A stretch of DNA of 64,000 nucleotides, from positions 26,913 to 90,912 of the forward strand of contig NZ_JADEXG010000015.1 of NCBI RefSeq assembly GCF_015207255.1, read 5' to 3'. The notes under the pieces are model-generated. The model was not told where the DNA came from and did no database searches. It saw only the letters and a program-made list of their open reading frames with translations. Origin of the DNA: Vasconcelosia minhoensis LEGE 07310 (GTDB lineage Bacteria > Cyanobacteriota > Cyanobacteriia > Phormidesmidales > Phormidesmidaceae). The translations under genes were made by a program, and so were the position numbers. Positions 55,453 through 63,697 of this stretch are shown here, in pieces; the first letter of the stretch is position 1, and the number at the start of each line of letters is the position of its first letter.

Positions 55453-56160
55453 ATGCTCACCTTAGTGTCTGGTCAGGTTCACCTTTGGCAGCAGACTTTA
55501 GCAGTAACGCCTGCTCGGCTCAGGCAGCTTGGAGCGCTGCTATCCCCCGATGAGCAACAAAAGGCCTCACGCTTTTGCCGCGAGCAGAGTCGGCAGCAGT
55601 ACGCGGTTAGCCGCGGCAGCCTGCGGCTGATTTTGAGCCGCTATATGATGATTGAGCCTCAGGAAATCCGGTTTGGCTATGGCCCCCAGGGTAAACCCTT
55701 TTTGGCAAACGCTATCGGAATGACCATTGACTTTAACTTATCCCACTCAGGCCAGCTCGTTTTGATTGCGATCGGGCGCGATCGCAGCCTGGGTATTGAT
55801 CTAGAGCAGGTAAGAACTGCTACAGACATCGTAGCCCTTTCTGAACAGTGCTTTTCGCCCGATGAATGCCGGCTGCTGACCGCTTACCCACCCGACCAAA
55901 AACACAGAGTCTTTTTTCAGCTTTGGACCTGCAAAGAAGCCTTGCTTAAAGCAACCGGAGTCGGACTCAGGGATATAGAACACATAGAAATTGTCGCGCT
56001 CCCCCAGACTCCCTCCAGACAGGTCCAGTTTTCTCAACGCTCATCCCGTCAGTTCTCACTCCAGCTCATCGTCGATGACCCAGATTATATTGCGGCTCTG
56101 GCCGTTGAACGCAAAGGGGCAGAATTGGCTGATACGCTAGGCCGCTTTCGCAGTATTTGA
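55453..56160 (+). CDS. 4'-phosphopantetheinyl transferase, Sfp/HetI type
   Basis: 235 residues. Activates carrier domains by attaching phosphopantetheine from CoA. Motifs: RFGYGPQGKPFL, FNLSHSGQLVLIAIG, LGIDLEQVRTATD (Mg-binding GIDxE) and FFQLWTCKEALLKATGVGL (WxxKEAxxK). This is the normal length for the Sfp family. The cluster contains at least six carriers that need it (46-50 kb ACP, free ACP, four modular carriers). It ends in a 24-base convergent overlap with the wHTH-like gene on the other strand. Confidence 0.92.
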   Translation: MLTLVSGQVHLWQQTLAVTPARLRQLGALLSPDEQQKASRFCREQSRQQYAVSRGSLRLILSRYMMIEPQEIRFGYGPQGKPFLANAIGMTIDFNLSHSGQLVLIAIGRDRSLGIDLEQVRTATDIVALSEQCFSPDECRLLTAYPPDQKHRVFFQLWTCKEALLKATGVGLRDIEHIEIVALPQTPSRQVQFSQRSSRQFSLQLIVDDPDYIAALAVERKGAELADTLGRFRSI

Positions 56161-56763
56161 AAGGCTGTAGACACCCGTTTTCACCCGATACCAGTTCTGA
56201 TCACGGGTACCAATAGAGAGGATATTCGAAATCCGGTTACGGGCCTTTAAATATTGCCCTCTAGGCATTTCAACGGTTCTAAAGAGCGCTGTCATCACAT
56301 CGGCAACGGAAAAAGGAGCCTCAGGCTGGGTTTGGAGAAAGAATAGAACCGCCTCCTGCAGAGGTTTCTCCGCTGCACCTTCACGCAGGTAGCTCTGCCA
56401 GTCGGCAGTTCTGCCGTCTTTCTTGACTCGGCCAGCTTTCTTCCGCTTTTGGGCTTTGGCTTGATTGGATTCAGCTTTAACTGAGTTCAGTTCAGCTTTC
56501 TCCAGGTTAGGTGCGGTGGCTGCTGAAGACTCCGCTTCGTCAGCATCTGTAGATTCTATTGGCTCAGCGGGTAGTGGCTCAGCGGGTAGTGGCTCAGCGG
56601 GTAGTGACTCAGCCCCTACCGCAATGTCTTGAAACATCGGCATGACCGACCGCAGGGCATTTAGCCGCCTTTGAAGTTCAGCTTGCTGAGCGGCCAGGCT
56701 CATTTCTCGTTCCAGCAGCTCAGCTTCAACCGCCTTCAGTGTCGATAAAGTAGGGTTGCTCAT
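56137..56763 (-). CDS. Hypothetical protein with coiled coil and C-terminal winged-helix-like region
   Basis: About 208 residues from ATG at 56763 (MSNPTLSTLKAVEAELLER). Residues 1-45 form a coiled coil (LEREMSLAAQQAELQRRLN). A Pro-rich part has tandem LPAEP repeats, followed by a Lys-rich stretch (AQKRKKAGRVKKDGRTADW). The C terminus LQEAVLFFLQTQPEAPFSVADVM... NWYRVKTGVYSL looks like a winged helix. Not recognised as a known family; DNA binding is inferred. An in-frame ATG at 56799 adds 12 doubtful residues. Overlaps the phosphopantetheinyl transferase gene by 24 bases. Confidence 0.65.
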   Translation of the reverse strand: MSNPTLSTLKAVEAELLEREMSLAAQQAELQRRLNALRSVMPMFQDIAVGAESLPAEPLPAEPLPAEPIESTDADEAESSAATAPNLEKAELNSVKAESNQAKAQKRKKAGRVKKDGRTADWQSYLREGAAEKPLQEAVLFFLQTQPEAPFSVADVMTALFRTVEMPRGQYLKARNRISNILSIGTRDQNWYRVKTGVYSLSNTAKAA

Positions 56764-56901
56764 ACAAATAGTTAATTGACAACAATAAGTACGTTTCACG
56801 ATAGCACTAATTTATCGGAAACGACTTATCTAAATGTCAATAGCAGCATCGGCGCAGATAGCCGCCATCCTTTCTGCCGATGAGATCTGAAACCTCCATG
56901 A

Positions 56902-57402
56902 TCACTGGCCTGATTCAGCCCCAGCGACAAAACTCAAGCCAGTTGGGCCAACTTCTGTTTCCTGCATCATCGACTCATCGCCTGCTGTCCACATAAAATG
57001 GGGTGTCCCAGCCGGGGTATAGACGACAGTTCCCACTGGGTAAGGCCTCAGCTCAGCGCGGTCAAACTGTTCTCCAATACCATAATACATGGTGCCCGCA
57101 AGGACGGTTGTGATTCGGGGGTCGGGGTGAGTATGAGCTGGAAAAGCGGTGCCAGGATTCATTTTTCCGAACAGGATACACAGTTCTGAATCAGTCGAAT
57201 TGCCCCAGGCGATCGCGCTTTTTACCCTTGTCACAGCTGGATTCGAGCTCCACTCAAGGCGATCAGGCAAAACCGTCTGTGCCTGCGAAGAATTTGGAGC
57301 ATCAGGGGTTGCTATCTCCGCCCAAGTCCTATTTGCTATGGACGATAGCAAGGCAATGGAGATCAAACTCGCGAGCAGGGTTATGTAAAATGACTTCTTC
57401 AC
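56902..57402 (-). CDS. Exported cupin-domain protein
   Basis: 166 residues with a signal peptide (MKKSFYITLLASLISIALLS, cleavage after TWAEIA-like end) and one cupin barrel: FPAHTHPDPRITTVLAG (metal-binding His pair and Glu position) and VYTPAGTPHFMWTAG (second His). Periplasmic. Small exported cupins of this kind often bind a metal and modify or sense aromatic or thiol compounds, but no substrate can be named. Confidence 0.8.
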   Translation of the reverse strand: MKKSFYITLLASLISIALLSSIANRTWAEIATPDAPNSSQAQTVLPDRLEWSSNPAVTRVKSAIAWGNSTDSELCILFGKMNPGTAFPAHTHPDPRITTVLAGTMYYGIGEQFDRAELRPYPVGTVVYTPAGTPHFMWTAGDESMMQETEVGPTGLSFVAGAESGQ

Positions 57403-57414
57403 AATATTGACCTC

Positions 57415-57714
57415 TTGGATGTGAGTTACGTTCTCTTTGGATTAAGTCAGTACCCTAGCGTGCTGAATAAAACAGCGAAAACCCACAGCAGCGGGCCAAC
57501 CGCTTCAGAGGGCTGGCAACTGGACAACAGCGTTATTCAAATCCAGCCATTCCTGCGGGTTAATGATTATCAACATCTCTTGGAACTCACTTTGATGGGC
57601 CTGTGTGTGGCCGAGCAGCCCCCATTTTTGGCACAAAATTCTATCGTTGGGGGGCAGTTAATTCATCTTTTGCACCGAATGGAGCCTCGGTTTATTTCAG
57701 TCGAAAATCACTGA
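57415..57714 (+). pseudogene. 3' remnant of a LysR-type regulator gene
   Basis: The frame from TTG 57415 reads FLRVNDYQHLLELTLMGLCV, then AEQPPFLAQNSIVGGQLIHLL, the effector-domain C terminus of LysR regulators (a NDxxxLLxLxLxGLGIxxxPxFL pattern). No helix-turn-helix or effector N-terminal part precedes. It overlaps the EamA gene end by seven bases and is a remnant. LysR genes commonly sit divergent to EamA exporters, fitting a lost regulator. Confidence 0.5.
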
Positions 57715-58577
57715 TACTGGCCAGGGGTAGCACCGACAAACGCGATCGCGCTCACCAACAGCCCGGCGCCGACCATCCCCAGCGAGCCCAGCGGTTCCCG
57801 AAAGAACCAAACCCCAATTAGAGCAGCCGTCAGCGGCTCTAGCAGGGTGGCGATGCTCGCTACCGTTACCGGCACGCTGAGCAGGCCGACCATGTAGATA
57901 GCATAGGCAATTCCCGTCGCGATGACGCCCAGATAAAGCAGATAGGGCAGCGCCAGCCACCAGTCTGCCCAGCTGGACTGAAGCGCGATCGCGGGCAGTA
58001 GCCACAGCGCCGCCGCCGAAAATCCCAGCGCTGCCACCTGGAGCGGCGCGGTCTTAGCCACCTGAGCTTTGGCAATGACGGCATAGGCCGCATAGGAAAG
58101 ACCAGACCCTAGCGCCAGCGCAACGCCGATCGGAAAACGGGGCGCGATCGCGAACTGCGGACCTGAGATTAGCAGCGTCGTTCCAGTCAGACCCAACGCG
58201 AGGGCCGTGTAGAGCCTAGCCGTCAGCCTTTCTCCTAGCTGCCAGGCGGCCAGCAGCGCTACAAACAGCGGCGCTGAGCAAATTGCCACCAGCGCCGTTA
58301 CGGCGACGCCCGCCAGGGGAACAGCGGCAAAGTAGCAGACCTGGTAGGTCGCGATGCAGGCTCCCATGCCGAGATAGGTCAGTCCGTTTACCTGAGCGAG
58401 CTGCCGCCTGGGCTGCCTGCTGGACAGGAAGAGTAACAGCGGTGCCGCCAGGGCCATCCGCCAAAAGCCTACCACCAGCGGGTTCATCACCACTACCCGC
58501 TGGAGCAGAACCAGCGTCGTCCCCGTCGTTCCCCAAGAAATGGCAGCCAAACCAATGAGTAAAAGTCCGATCCGCAT
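57708..58577 (-). CDS. EamA/DMT family exporter
   Basis: 289 residues with ten hydrophobic helices in two EamA repeats. It begins MRIGLLLIGLAAISWGTTGT, repeat two starts near FPIGVALALGSGLSYAAYAV, and the C terminus LEPLTAALIGVWFFREPLG is a DMT signature. Exports small metabolites (amino acids, drugs) or, in this superfamily, nucleotide sugars. A LysR remnant lies just downstream. No specific substrate. Confidence 0.88.
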   Translation of the reverse strand: MRIGLLLIGLAAISWGTTGTTLVLLQRVVVMNPLVVGFWRMALAAPLLLFLSSRQPRRQLAQVNGLTYLGMGACIATYQVCYFAAVPLAGVAVTALVAICSAPLFVALLAAWQLGERLTARLYTALALGLTGTTLLISGPQFAIAPRFPIGVALALGSGLSYAAYAVIAKAQVAKTAPLQVAALGFSAAALWLLPAIALQSSWADWWLALPYLLYLGVIATGIAYAIYMVGLLSVPVTVASIATLLEPLTAALIGVWFFREPLGSLGMVGAGLLVSAIAFVGATPGQYQ

Positions 58578-58738
58578 GACAACCTGCTTCTAAACCGCTG
58601 TCCCCAACTTATCGAGCGCCTCCGGCGCTGTATTGTAATTTCTTGCGCAGTCTACTCCTATCGAATGCTTAAGATAGGGAATAGCGCGATCGCGCTCTCC
58701 AACGGTACGATAGCAGCTGGCCTTCACCTCCACCTGCC

Positions 58739-60382
58739 ATGCTTGACCTCTGGTACAAAAGCGCCGTCATCTACTGCGTCGATGTTGAAACCTACATGGA
58801 CGGCAACGGCGATGGGGTCGGTGATTTTGAGGGTCTGCTAGGCCGACTCGACTATCTGGCCGGGCTGGGGATTACCTGCATTTGGCTAATGCCCTTTTAT
58901 CCCACGCCCAACCGGGACAATGGCTACGACGTGACCGACTATTACAGCGTCGATCCGCGCTTGGGGACGCTGGGCGACTTCGTGGAGTTTTTGCGGCAGG
59001 CCCGCGATCGCGGCATCCGGGTGATCGTTGACCTGGTGATCAATCACACTTCGACCGACCATCCCTGGTTCCAAGCCGCCTGCGCAGACCCGCAGTCTAA
59101 GTATCGTAACTACTATGTCTGGTCCGAGGAAAAACCTGCTGATGCCGAAGAGGGCATCATTTTCCCCGGCTATCAGGAGAGCACCTGGACCTACAGCGAA
59201 AAAGCAGAAGCCTACTATTTTCATCGCTTTTATCATCACCAGGCCGACCTCAACATTGCCAATCCCGAGCTGCGCGAAGAATTTTGTAAAATTATGGGAT
59301 TTTGGCTAGAGCTCGGGATTTCTGGCTTTCGGGTCGACGCGGCTCCTTTTTTAATCGAGCTGAAGGGTATTGAGCAACAGGCTGATGTAGCCGAGCCATA
59401 CGAGTATCTAAAGCAGATGCGAGACTTTCTCTCCTGGCGGCGCGGCGACGCAATTATTCTGGCTGAAGCGAACGTGGCGATGGAGAATGTGCCTCACTAC
59501 TTTGGTCAGGGTGAAAAGCTACAGATGTTGTTCAACTTCATCGTCAACCAGTATCTGATGCTGGCCTTTGCCCGTAAGTCTGCGGCTCCTTTAATTGAGG
59601 GCTTAAACGCGCCGCCTGAAATTCCCGATACCGGGCAGTGGGCCTATTTTGTTCGCAATCACGATGAGCTATCGCTAGACAAGCTTTCCAAAGCCGAGCA
59701 GGAAGAAATTCTCACCCAGTTTGAACAGGATAAAGCACAAGTCTGGATCTACGATCGCGGCCTGCGGCGACGCTTTCCACCGCTAGTACAAAACGACCCC
59801 AAACGGATTCGCCTCGCCTACAGCCTGATGTTCACGATGCCGGGCACCCCCGTCCTCAAAGCTGGTGAAGAAATCGGCATGGGCGACGACCTATCCTTAG
59901 AACAGCGGAAGTCTATTCGGACGCCGATGCAGTGGTCCAACGAATCCAACGGCGGCTTTTCGACCGCACCGGCGGAAAAGCTGATTCGCCCTGTCATCGA
60001 TACAGGCCCCTACGGCTATCACCAGCTCAACGTGGTCAAACAGCAAAAAGCATCTGACTCGCTGCTGAACTGGATGGAGCGAGCCATTCGGACGCACAAA
60101 GAATGCCCCGAACTGGGCTGGGGTCATTGGAAGATTCTAAAGGCCGATAGCCCCGGCGTGCTGGCGCTGCAATATCGCTGGCGCAACGGCACCCTGGTCA
60201 CGCTGCATAATCTAGCCGCTGAGGACTGTACGACGAAGCTAACGCTAGAAGATAGCTCCGAAAATCATTGGACCGATTTGTTTGGCGACCAGTCCTACGA
60301 GCCGATTACCCAACCTCAGCAGGGTATTCCGCTGGCGGGCTACGGCTATCGCTGGCTGCGGATCGGGCGAAAGCGGCTGTAG
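58739..60382 (+). CDS. GH13 alpha-amylase family enzyme, trehalose-synthase-like
   Basis: 547 residues of the GH13 family, near trehalose synthase. Conserved regions: DLVINHTSTDHPWF (region I), GISGFRVDAAPF (II, catalytic nucleophile Asp), ILAEANVA (III, acid/base Glu), VRNHDELSLDKL (IV, Asp). MLDLWYKSAVIYCVDVETYMDGNGDGVGDF is the usual start, the latter in two pieces. The enzyme would act on alpha-1,4-glucans or maltose. Stand-alone gene; the upstream spacer is 161 bp. Confidence 0.88.
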   Translation: MLDLWYKSAVIYCVDVETYMDGNGDGVGDFEGLLGRLDYLAGLGITCIWLMPFYPTPNRDNGYDVTDYYSVDPRLGTLGDFVEFLRQARDRGIRVIVDLVINHTSTDHPWFQAACADPQSKYRNYYVWSEEKPADAEEGIIFPGYQESTWTYSEKAEAYYFHRFYHHQADLNIANPELREEFCKIMGFWLELGISGFRVDAAPFLIELKGIEQQADVAEPYEYLKQMRDFLSWRRGDAIILAEANVAMENVPHYFGQGEKLQMLFNFIVNQYLMLAFARKSAAPLIEGLNAPPEIPDTGQWAYFVRNHDELSLDKLSKAEQEEILTQFEQDKAQVWIYDRGLRRRFPPLVQNDPKRIRLAYSLMFTMPGTPVLKAGEEIGMGDDLSLEQRKSIRTPMQWSNESNGGFSTAPAEKLIRPVIDTGPYGYHQLNVVKQQKASDSLLNWMERAIRTHKECPELGWGHWKILKADSPGVLALQYRWRNGTLVTLHNLAAEDCTTKLTLEDSSENHWTDLFGDQSYEPITQPQQGIPLAGYGYRWLRIGRKRL

Positions 60383-60389
60383 TAGAGGT

Positions 60390-61757
60390 TCAGAGAGAAT
60401 TGAGGAACTGGAGTAGGGCAGCGCGATCTCGTTCCCCGAGGGCCATAAACTGCGCCTTTGACTCAGCCGCCTCGCCATCGTGCCAGAGCACCGCCTCTTC
60501 GATCGTACGGGCTCTGCCATCGTGTAGATAGCCCGCGTAGGGCAGCACCGTTTGCACTAGGCCTAATCCCCACAGCGGCGCCGTCCGCCATTCGCTGCCG
60601 CTGGCGTCAAAGTCTGGACGATTGTCGGCCAGGCCCCCACCCATATCGTGCAGCAGTAAATCGGTATAGGGATGAATGGTCTGGTTCGCCAGCACCGGAA
60701 TATCCGCCGGGCCGGTTTTGAGCGTGGCCACATGACAGGCCGTACAGCTAACCTGGGCAAACAGCCTTTCGCCCCGCTGCACCTGGGGATTATCGCGCAG
60801 CGTCCGCGCCGGAACGCCCAGGGTTTGAACATAGAATGTGGTGGTATCTAGCGTTTTCTGATCGACGTCGGGGCTGGCCTGGCCGCCTGTGAAAACCGGG
60901 TTGGTCACGCCCATATCGTTGAAGTAAGCTACCGCCGTCTGCACTTCGAGCGAGACCGTGTTGGCTTTGAACCCAAAGCGACCCAGGGCCTCAGCTTGAG
61001 CACCGGGGTCCCATACCCGGTTGGGACGGCCCGAAATGCCATCCTGGTTGCGATCGTCCGGGTCGGCCTGGTCGAGGATAGCGACTTCCGGCACCACCTC
61101 CAGCAGGCCGCTACCAAAGATTGGCGGTGGCACCCGCAGCGAGGTCAGCATGTCATCAGGTAAAGGCTTCTCGGGGTCCGCTTGAGTTAGCTTCAGCCGG
61201 GGCGATCTCAGTTCATAAGCCCGCCCGTCAGGATATTGGCCTACCTGCGTCTGCCAGTCCATCGCCATCCGCGCGTCAGGGACATGGCCATAGACGGCGC
61301 GATCGCGAATCTGTACGCCAATCTCAGGCACCGGTACCACGCCCATCGCCGGGTTGACCTCGCCCATCGGCAGGCTCACCCGCACCAGCGACTGCCCCGG
61401 CTCGGGCATCCCCCGACCGTCTTTAATATGGCAGCCGACACAAGCGGCGTTGTTAAACAGCGGTCCCAATCCCGGATTTACCTGCGCTGGCGCTGTGACA
61501 AAGACCGCCTCAAAGTTGGCGTCTCCTTCAGCGTGCTGGTCAAATTCTGCTGCCGAGAGACCCGGCGCAGGCTGAGAAAAGGCCCGGGAGGAGCGGTTGT
61601 TAACGGTGGTTGCTCCCCCGGCCCCGGTCTGTCCAGGAGAAGAGCTGCGCCAGGAATTAAGCCCAAAGGAAAGGAGAGCGCCCAGGACAGCTGCCGCTAG
61701 CAGCAGCCCCAGATATTTCTTCCAGCGAGGGAGTTGGGATGAGAGAACCGGGGCCAT
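60390..61757 (-). CDS. Di-haem cytochrome c oxidoreductase (DHOR/DUF1111)
   Basis: 455 residues with one N-terminal anchor (LGLLLAAAVLGALLSFGL). Two haem c sites: NNAACVGCHIKDGRG and AQVSCTACHVATL. Other family words are GRAYELRSPRL and GIATLGF-like regions with PIFGSGLLEVVPE. It lies seven bases after the imelysin gene; the imelysin plus di-haem oxidoreductase pair is a known arrangement in bacterial iron-responsive operons. Likely periplasmic electron transfer in iron acquisition. Confidence 0.85.
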   Translation of the reverse strand: MAPVLSSQLPRWKKYLGLLLAAAVLGALLSFGLNSWRSSSPGQTGAGGATTVNNRSSRAFSQPAPGLSAAEFDQHAEGDANFEAVFVTAPAQVNPGLGPLFNNAACVGCHIKDGRGMPEPGQSLVRVSLPMGEVNPAMGVVPVPEIGVQIRDRAVYGHVPDARMAMDWQTQVGQYPDGRAYELRSPRLKLTQADPEKPLPDDMLTSLRVPPPIFGSGLLEVVPEVAILDQADPDDRNQDGISGRPNRVWDPGAQAEALGRFGFKANTVSLEVQTAVAYFNDMGVTNPVFTGGQASPDVDQKTLDTTTFYVQTLGVPARTLRDNPQVQRGERLFAQVSCTACHVATLKTGPADIPVLANQTIHPYTDLLLHDMGGGLADNRPDFDASGSEWRTAPLWGLGLVQTVLPYAGYLHDGRARTIEEAVLWHDGEAAESKAQFMALGERDRAALLQFLNSL

Positions 61758-61764
61758 AGAAATT

Positions 61765-62919
61765 TTAAATTAATGGAACGAGCTGGGTTTCAAGGGTTTC
61801 TTGCAGCGCTAGCACAGCGTCCTGGGCCTGCTGCAGAGCGGGCGCGGCATCAGGGTCGGTGACGCTTTCTTCTAAGGGAGCGGGCACTGCTTCTAGAGCC
61901 GCGATCGCGGCCTCAAATTCAGCCTGAATTTGTTCGTCTGCGGCAGCGTCTCGCTGGGCAACATAGCGGCTCAGACTGTCCGCAGCAGCTGTTTCAGCCC
62001 CCGCCTGACCGTAGTAGACAGCGCGAGCGCCGATGACGTTGTTCTTCAGATCGGCGAGGGTGTTGTGACTGAAGCGGCTCTCTAGATTGACCGGGTCCTG
62101 CTCTTCTAAAGGCACGCCAATCTTCTCAGCTGCTACCTCGTTCAGCGACTCAATCAGCCCAGTTACCATTTCCTGGGCTCCGGCAGGTAGGGTGGGATAA
62201 ACCGTATTATTCTCTCCCGCCTGGGCGATTACCTCCCGGTATGGCGGCTGGCCGTTTATGCCCACCTGCCAGCTCTCTAGCAGCGCGCTAGAAACTCGGC
62301 TGAGATCCTGACCCAGGGCCTGTAGGTAGGCGCGATCGCGATCGCTGAACTGGTCGAGGGATTTATCGTTTTCTAGGCCAAATAGCAAATACTCAATCGT
62401 GTGCATCCCCTTCTGACTGTCGGGCAGCTGCGCAACCTGCTCGGCAGTTAGCGGCTCATCACTCGCCAGCACCTGTTGAATATCAGTTTCATTAACTGGC
62501 CAGGTGTCGAGTGCGGCGTCATAGCCTAGGGAGCCCGCCGGACCGAAGGCAAAGCTCTCGGTTCTTTCCCAGACTGAGCGCGCTTCCAACCAAGCTTCAC
62601 GGGCCGCCGTCAGGGACGCCTCACTGGGCGCATTGGCAAACTGATCGAGGCTTGTAGCTAGCTCCTGAGCAGCAGCCTCAAACTGCTCATACTTGGGCAC
62701 TACGACTCGATTGGTAAAGCCTGCAATCACCTCGCGATCGGCAAATTCCCCGCTCCAGGCCAGATCTACGGTACCGCCTTCGCCTCCTTCACCGCCGGCT
62801 GCTTCCGTCTGGACGGCGGGGGATTCTGCGTCGCTGACGTCAGGCGCGGAGGTCGTGCAGGCGACCAGACTGCTGGTCAGCCCTACTGCCAAAAATAGCC
62901 CAATCGGTTTTAATCGCAT
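61765..62919 (-). CDS. Imelysin family lipoprotein (IrpA-like)
   Basis: About 384 residues from ATG at 62919 (MRLKPIGLFLAVGLTSSLVAC) with a lipobox LVAC. The frame is open to 62988 but the extra 23 residues precede the signal and are unlikely. The imelysin signature GxHxxE is present as KGMHTIEYLLFG, and the N-terminal part has EARSVWERTESFAFGP. Imelysin/IrpA proteins are iron-regulated and implicated in iron uptake. Followed by the di-haem oxidoreductase. A Ser/Pro/Glu linker follows the lipobox. Confidence 0.88.
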   Translation of the reverse strand: MRLKPIGLFLAVGLTSSLVACTTSAPDVSDAESPAVQTEAAGGEGGEGGTVDLAWSGEFADREVIAGFTNRVVVPKYEQFEAAAQELATSLDQFANAPSEASLTAAREAWLEARSVWERTESFAFGPAGSLGYDAALDTWPVNETDIQQVLASDEPLTAEQVAQLPDSQKGMHTIEYLLFGLENDKSLDQFSDRDRAYLQALGQDLSRVSSALLESWQVGINGQPPYREVIAQAGENNTVYPTLPAGAQEMVTGLIESLNEVAAEKIGVPLEEQDPVNLESRFSHNTLADLKNNVIGARAVYYGQAGAETAAADSLSRYVAQRDAAADEQIQAEFEAAIAALEAVPAPLEESVTDPDAAPALQQAQDAVLALQETLETQLVPLI

Positions 62920-63054
62920 CTTGACTCTACTTTCAACTAAACAACTAAAGATTAAAAATAGCGTAGGACTAATGCGATATATTTGCAATTAAAATTATCA
63001 GCTGCTCTACCCATGCAGCGGTAAGTCAGCCCGTAGATGAGCGGTCCTAAGCCT

Positions 63055-63693
63055 CTAAAGTGAGCGTTCGATTTGCCTCCAGCGCTGCACCGATTGCCTT
63101 TCCCACTGATTCTGGGCATAGGCCGCTAGCTTCTCGGGCACGTTATCGCCGTTTAGCACCAGCCGATTCAGCATCAGCGCTAGATCAGTATCGGCAATGC
63201 ACCATTCGCCGAATAAATTTTGGGCATCGTCCACTAACAAGCGTTCCACCGCAGTAAATAGCCGGTCTGCGGAGGCTTGTGCCGCATCGGAGAGGGGGGT
63301 GTCCACCGGCTGAGAAAATACGACTTCGGTTGAACGCTCGGTGCGGATAGGTAAAAAATCACTGCGCAGCCAGGCCTGAATTTGTCTGGCTCTGGCTCTT
63401 TCCCGAAGATTGCTGGGATAGACCCGCCTGTATTTTGGCGGGGGCAGCAGATCTTCCAAATACTCTGAGATGGCAGAAGATTCTGACAGGTGAAAGTCTC
63501 CGTGGGTCAGCGTTGGTACACGGCTGGTCAGAGACAACTTCTGATAGTCGGGACTTTGGTTCGCTTCAGCTTGCAAATCAACTGTCTGAAGCTCGAACTG
63601 AGCCTCCTTTTCAACTAGCGTCACAAATACCGACATTGCATAGGGGCTGAAGAACTGCGAGTCAGCATAAAGCATGAATGTGTAGTGACTCAA
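63055..63693 (-). CDS. yfcF: Glutathione S-transferase, YfcF-like
   Basis: 212 residues. Thioredoxin-like N domain: FFSPYAMSVFVTLVEK, SRVPTLTHGDF, then LSESSAISEYLED (glutathione-binding ESSAI). C-terminal helical domain: RARARQIQAWLRSDFLPIR and FGEWCIADTDLALMLNRL, which closely fit my memory of E. coli YfcF. TTG at 63693 is the start that keeps the family's length before FFSPY; an ATG six codons later is the alternative. Four bases separate it from the Rpn-type gene upstream. Symbol by resemblance, not alignment. Confidence 0.82.
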   Translation of the reverse strand: MSHYTFMLYADSQFFSPYAMSVFVTLVEKEAQFELQTVDLQAEANQSPDYQKLSLTSRVPTLTHGDFHLSESSAISEYLEDLLPPPKYRRVYPSNLRERARARQIQAWLRSDFLPIRTERSTEVVFSQPVDTPLSDAAQASADRLFTAVERLLVDDAQNLFGEWCIADTDLALMLNRLVLNGDNVPEKLAAYAQNQWERQSVQRWRQIERSL

Positions 63694-63697
63694 AAGC

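Noticed and set aside
56570..56620. Tandem repeats as a regulatory element
   Set aside because: They simply encode LPAEP repeats in the linker of the hypothetical protein.
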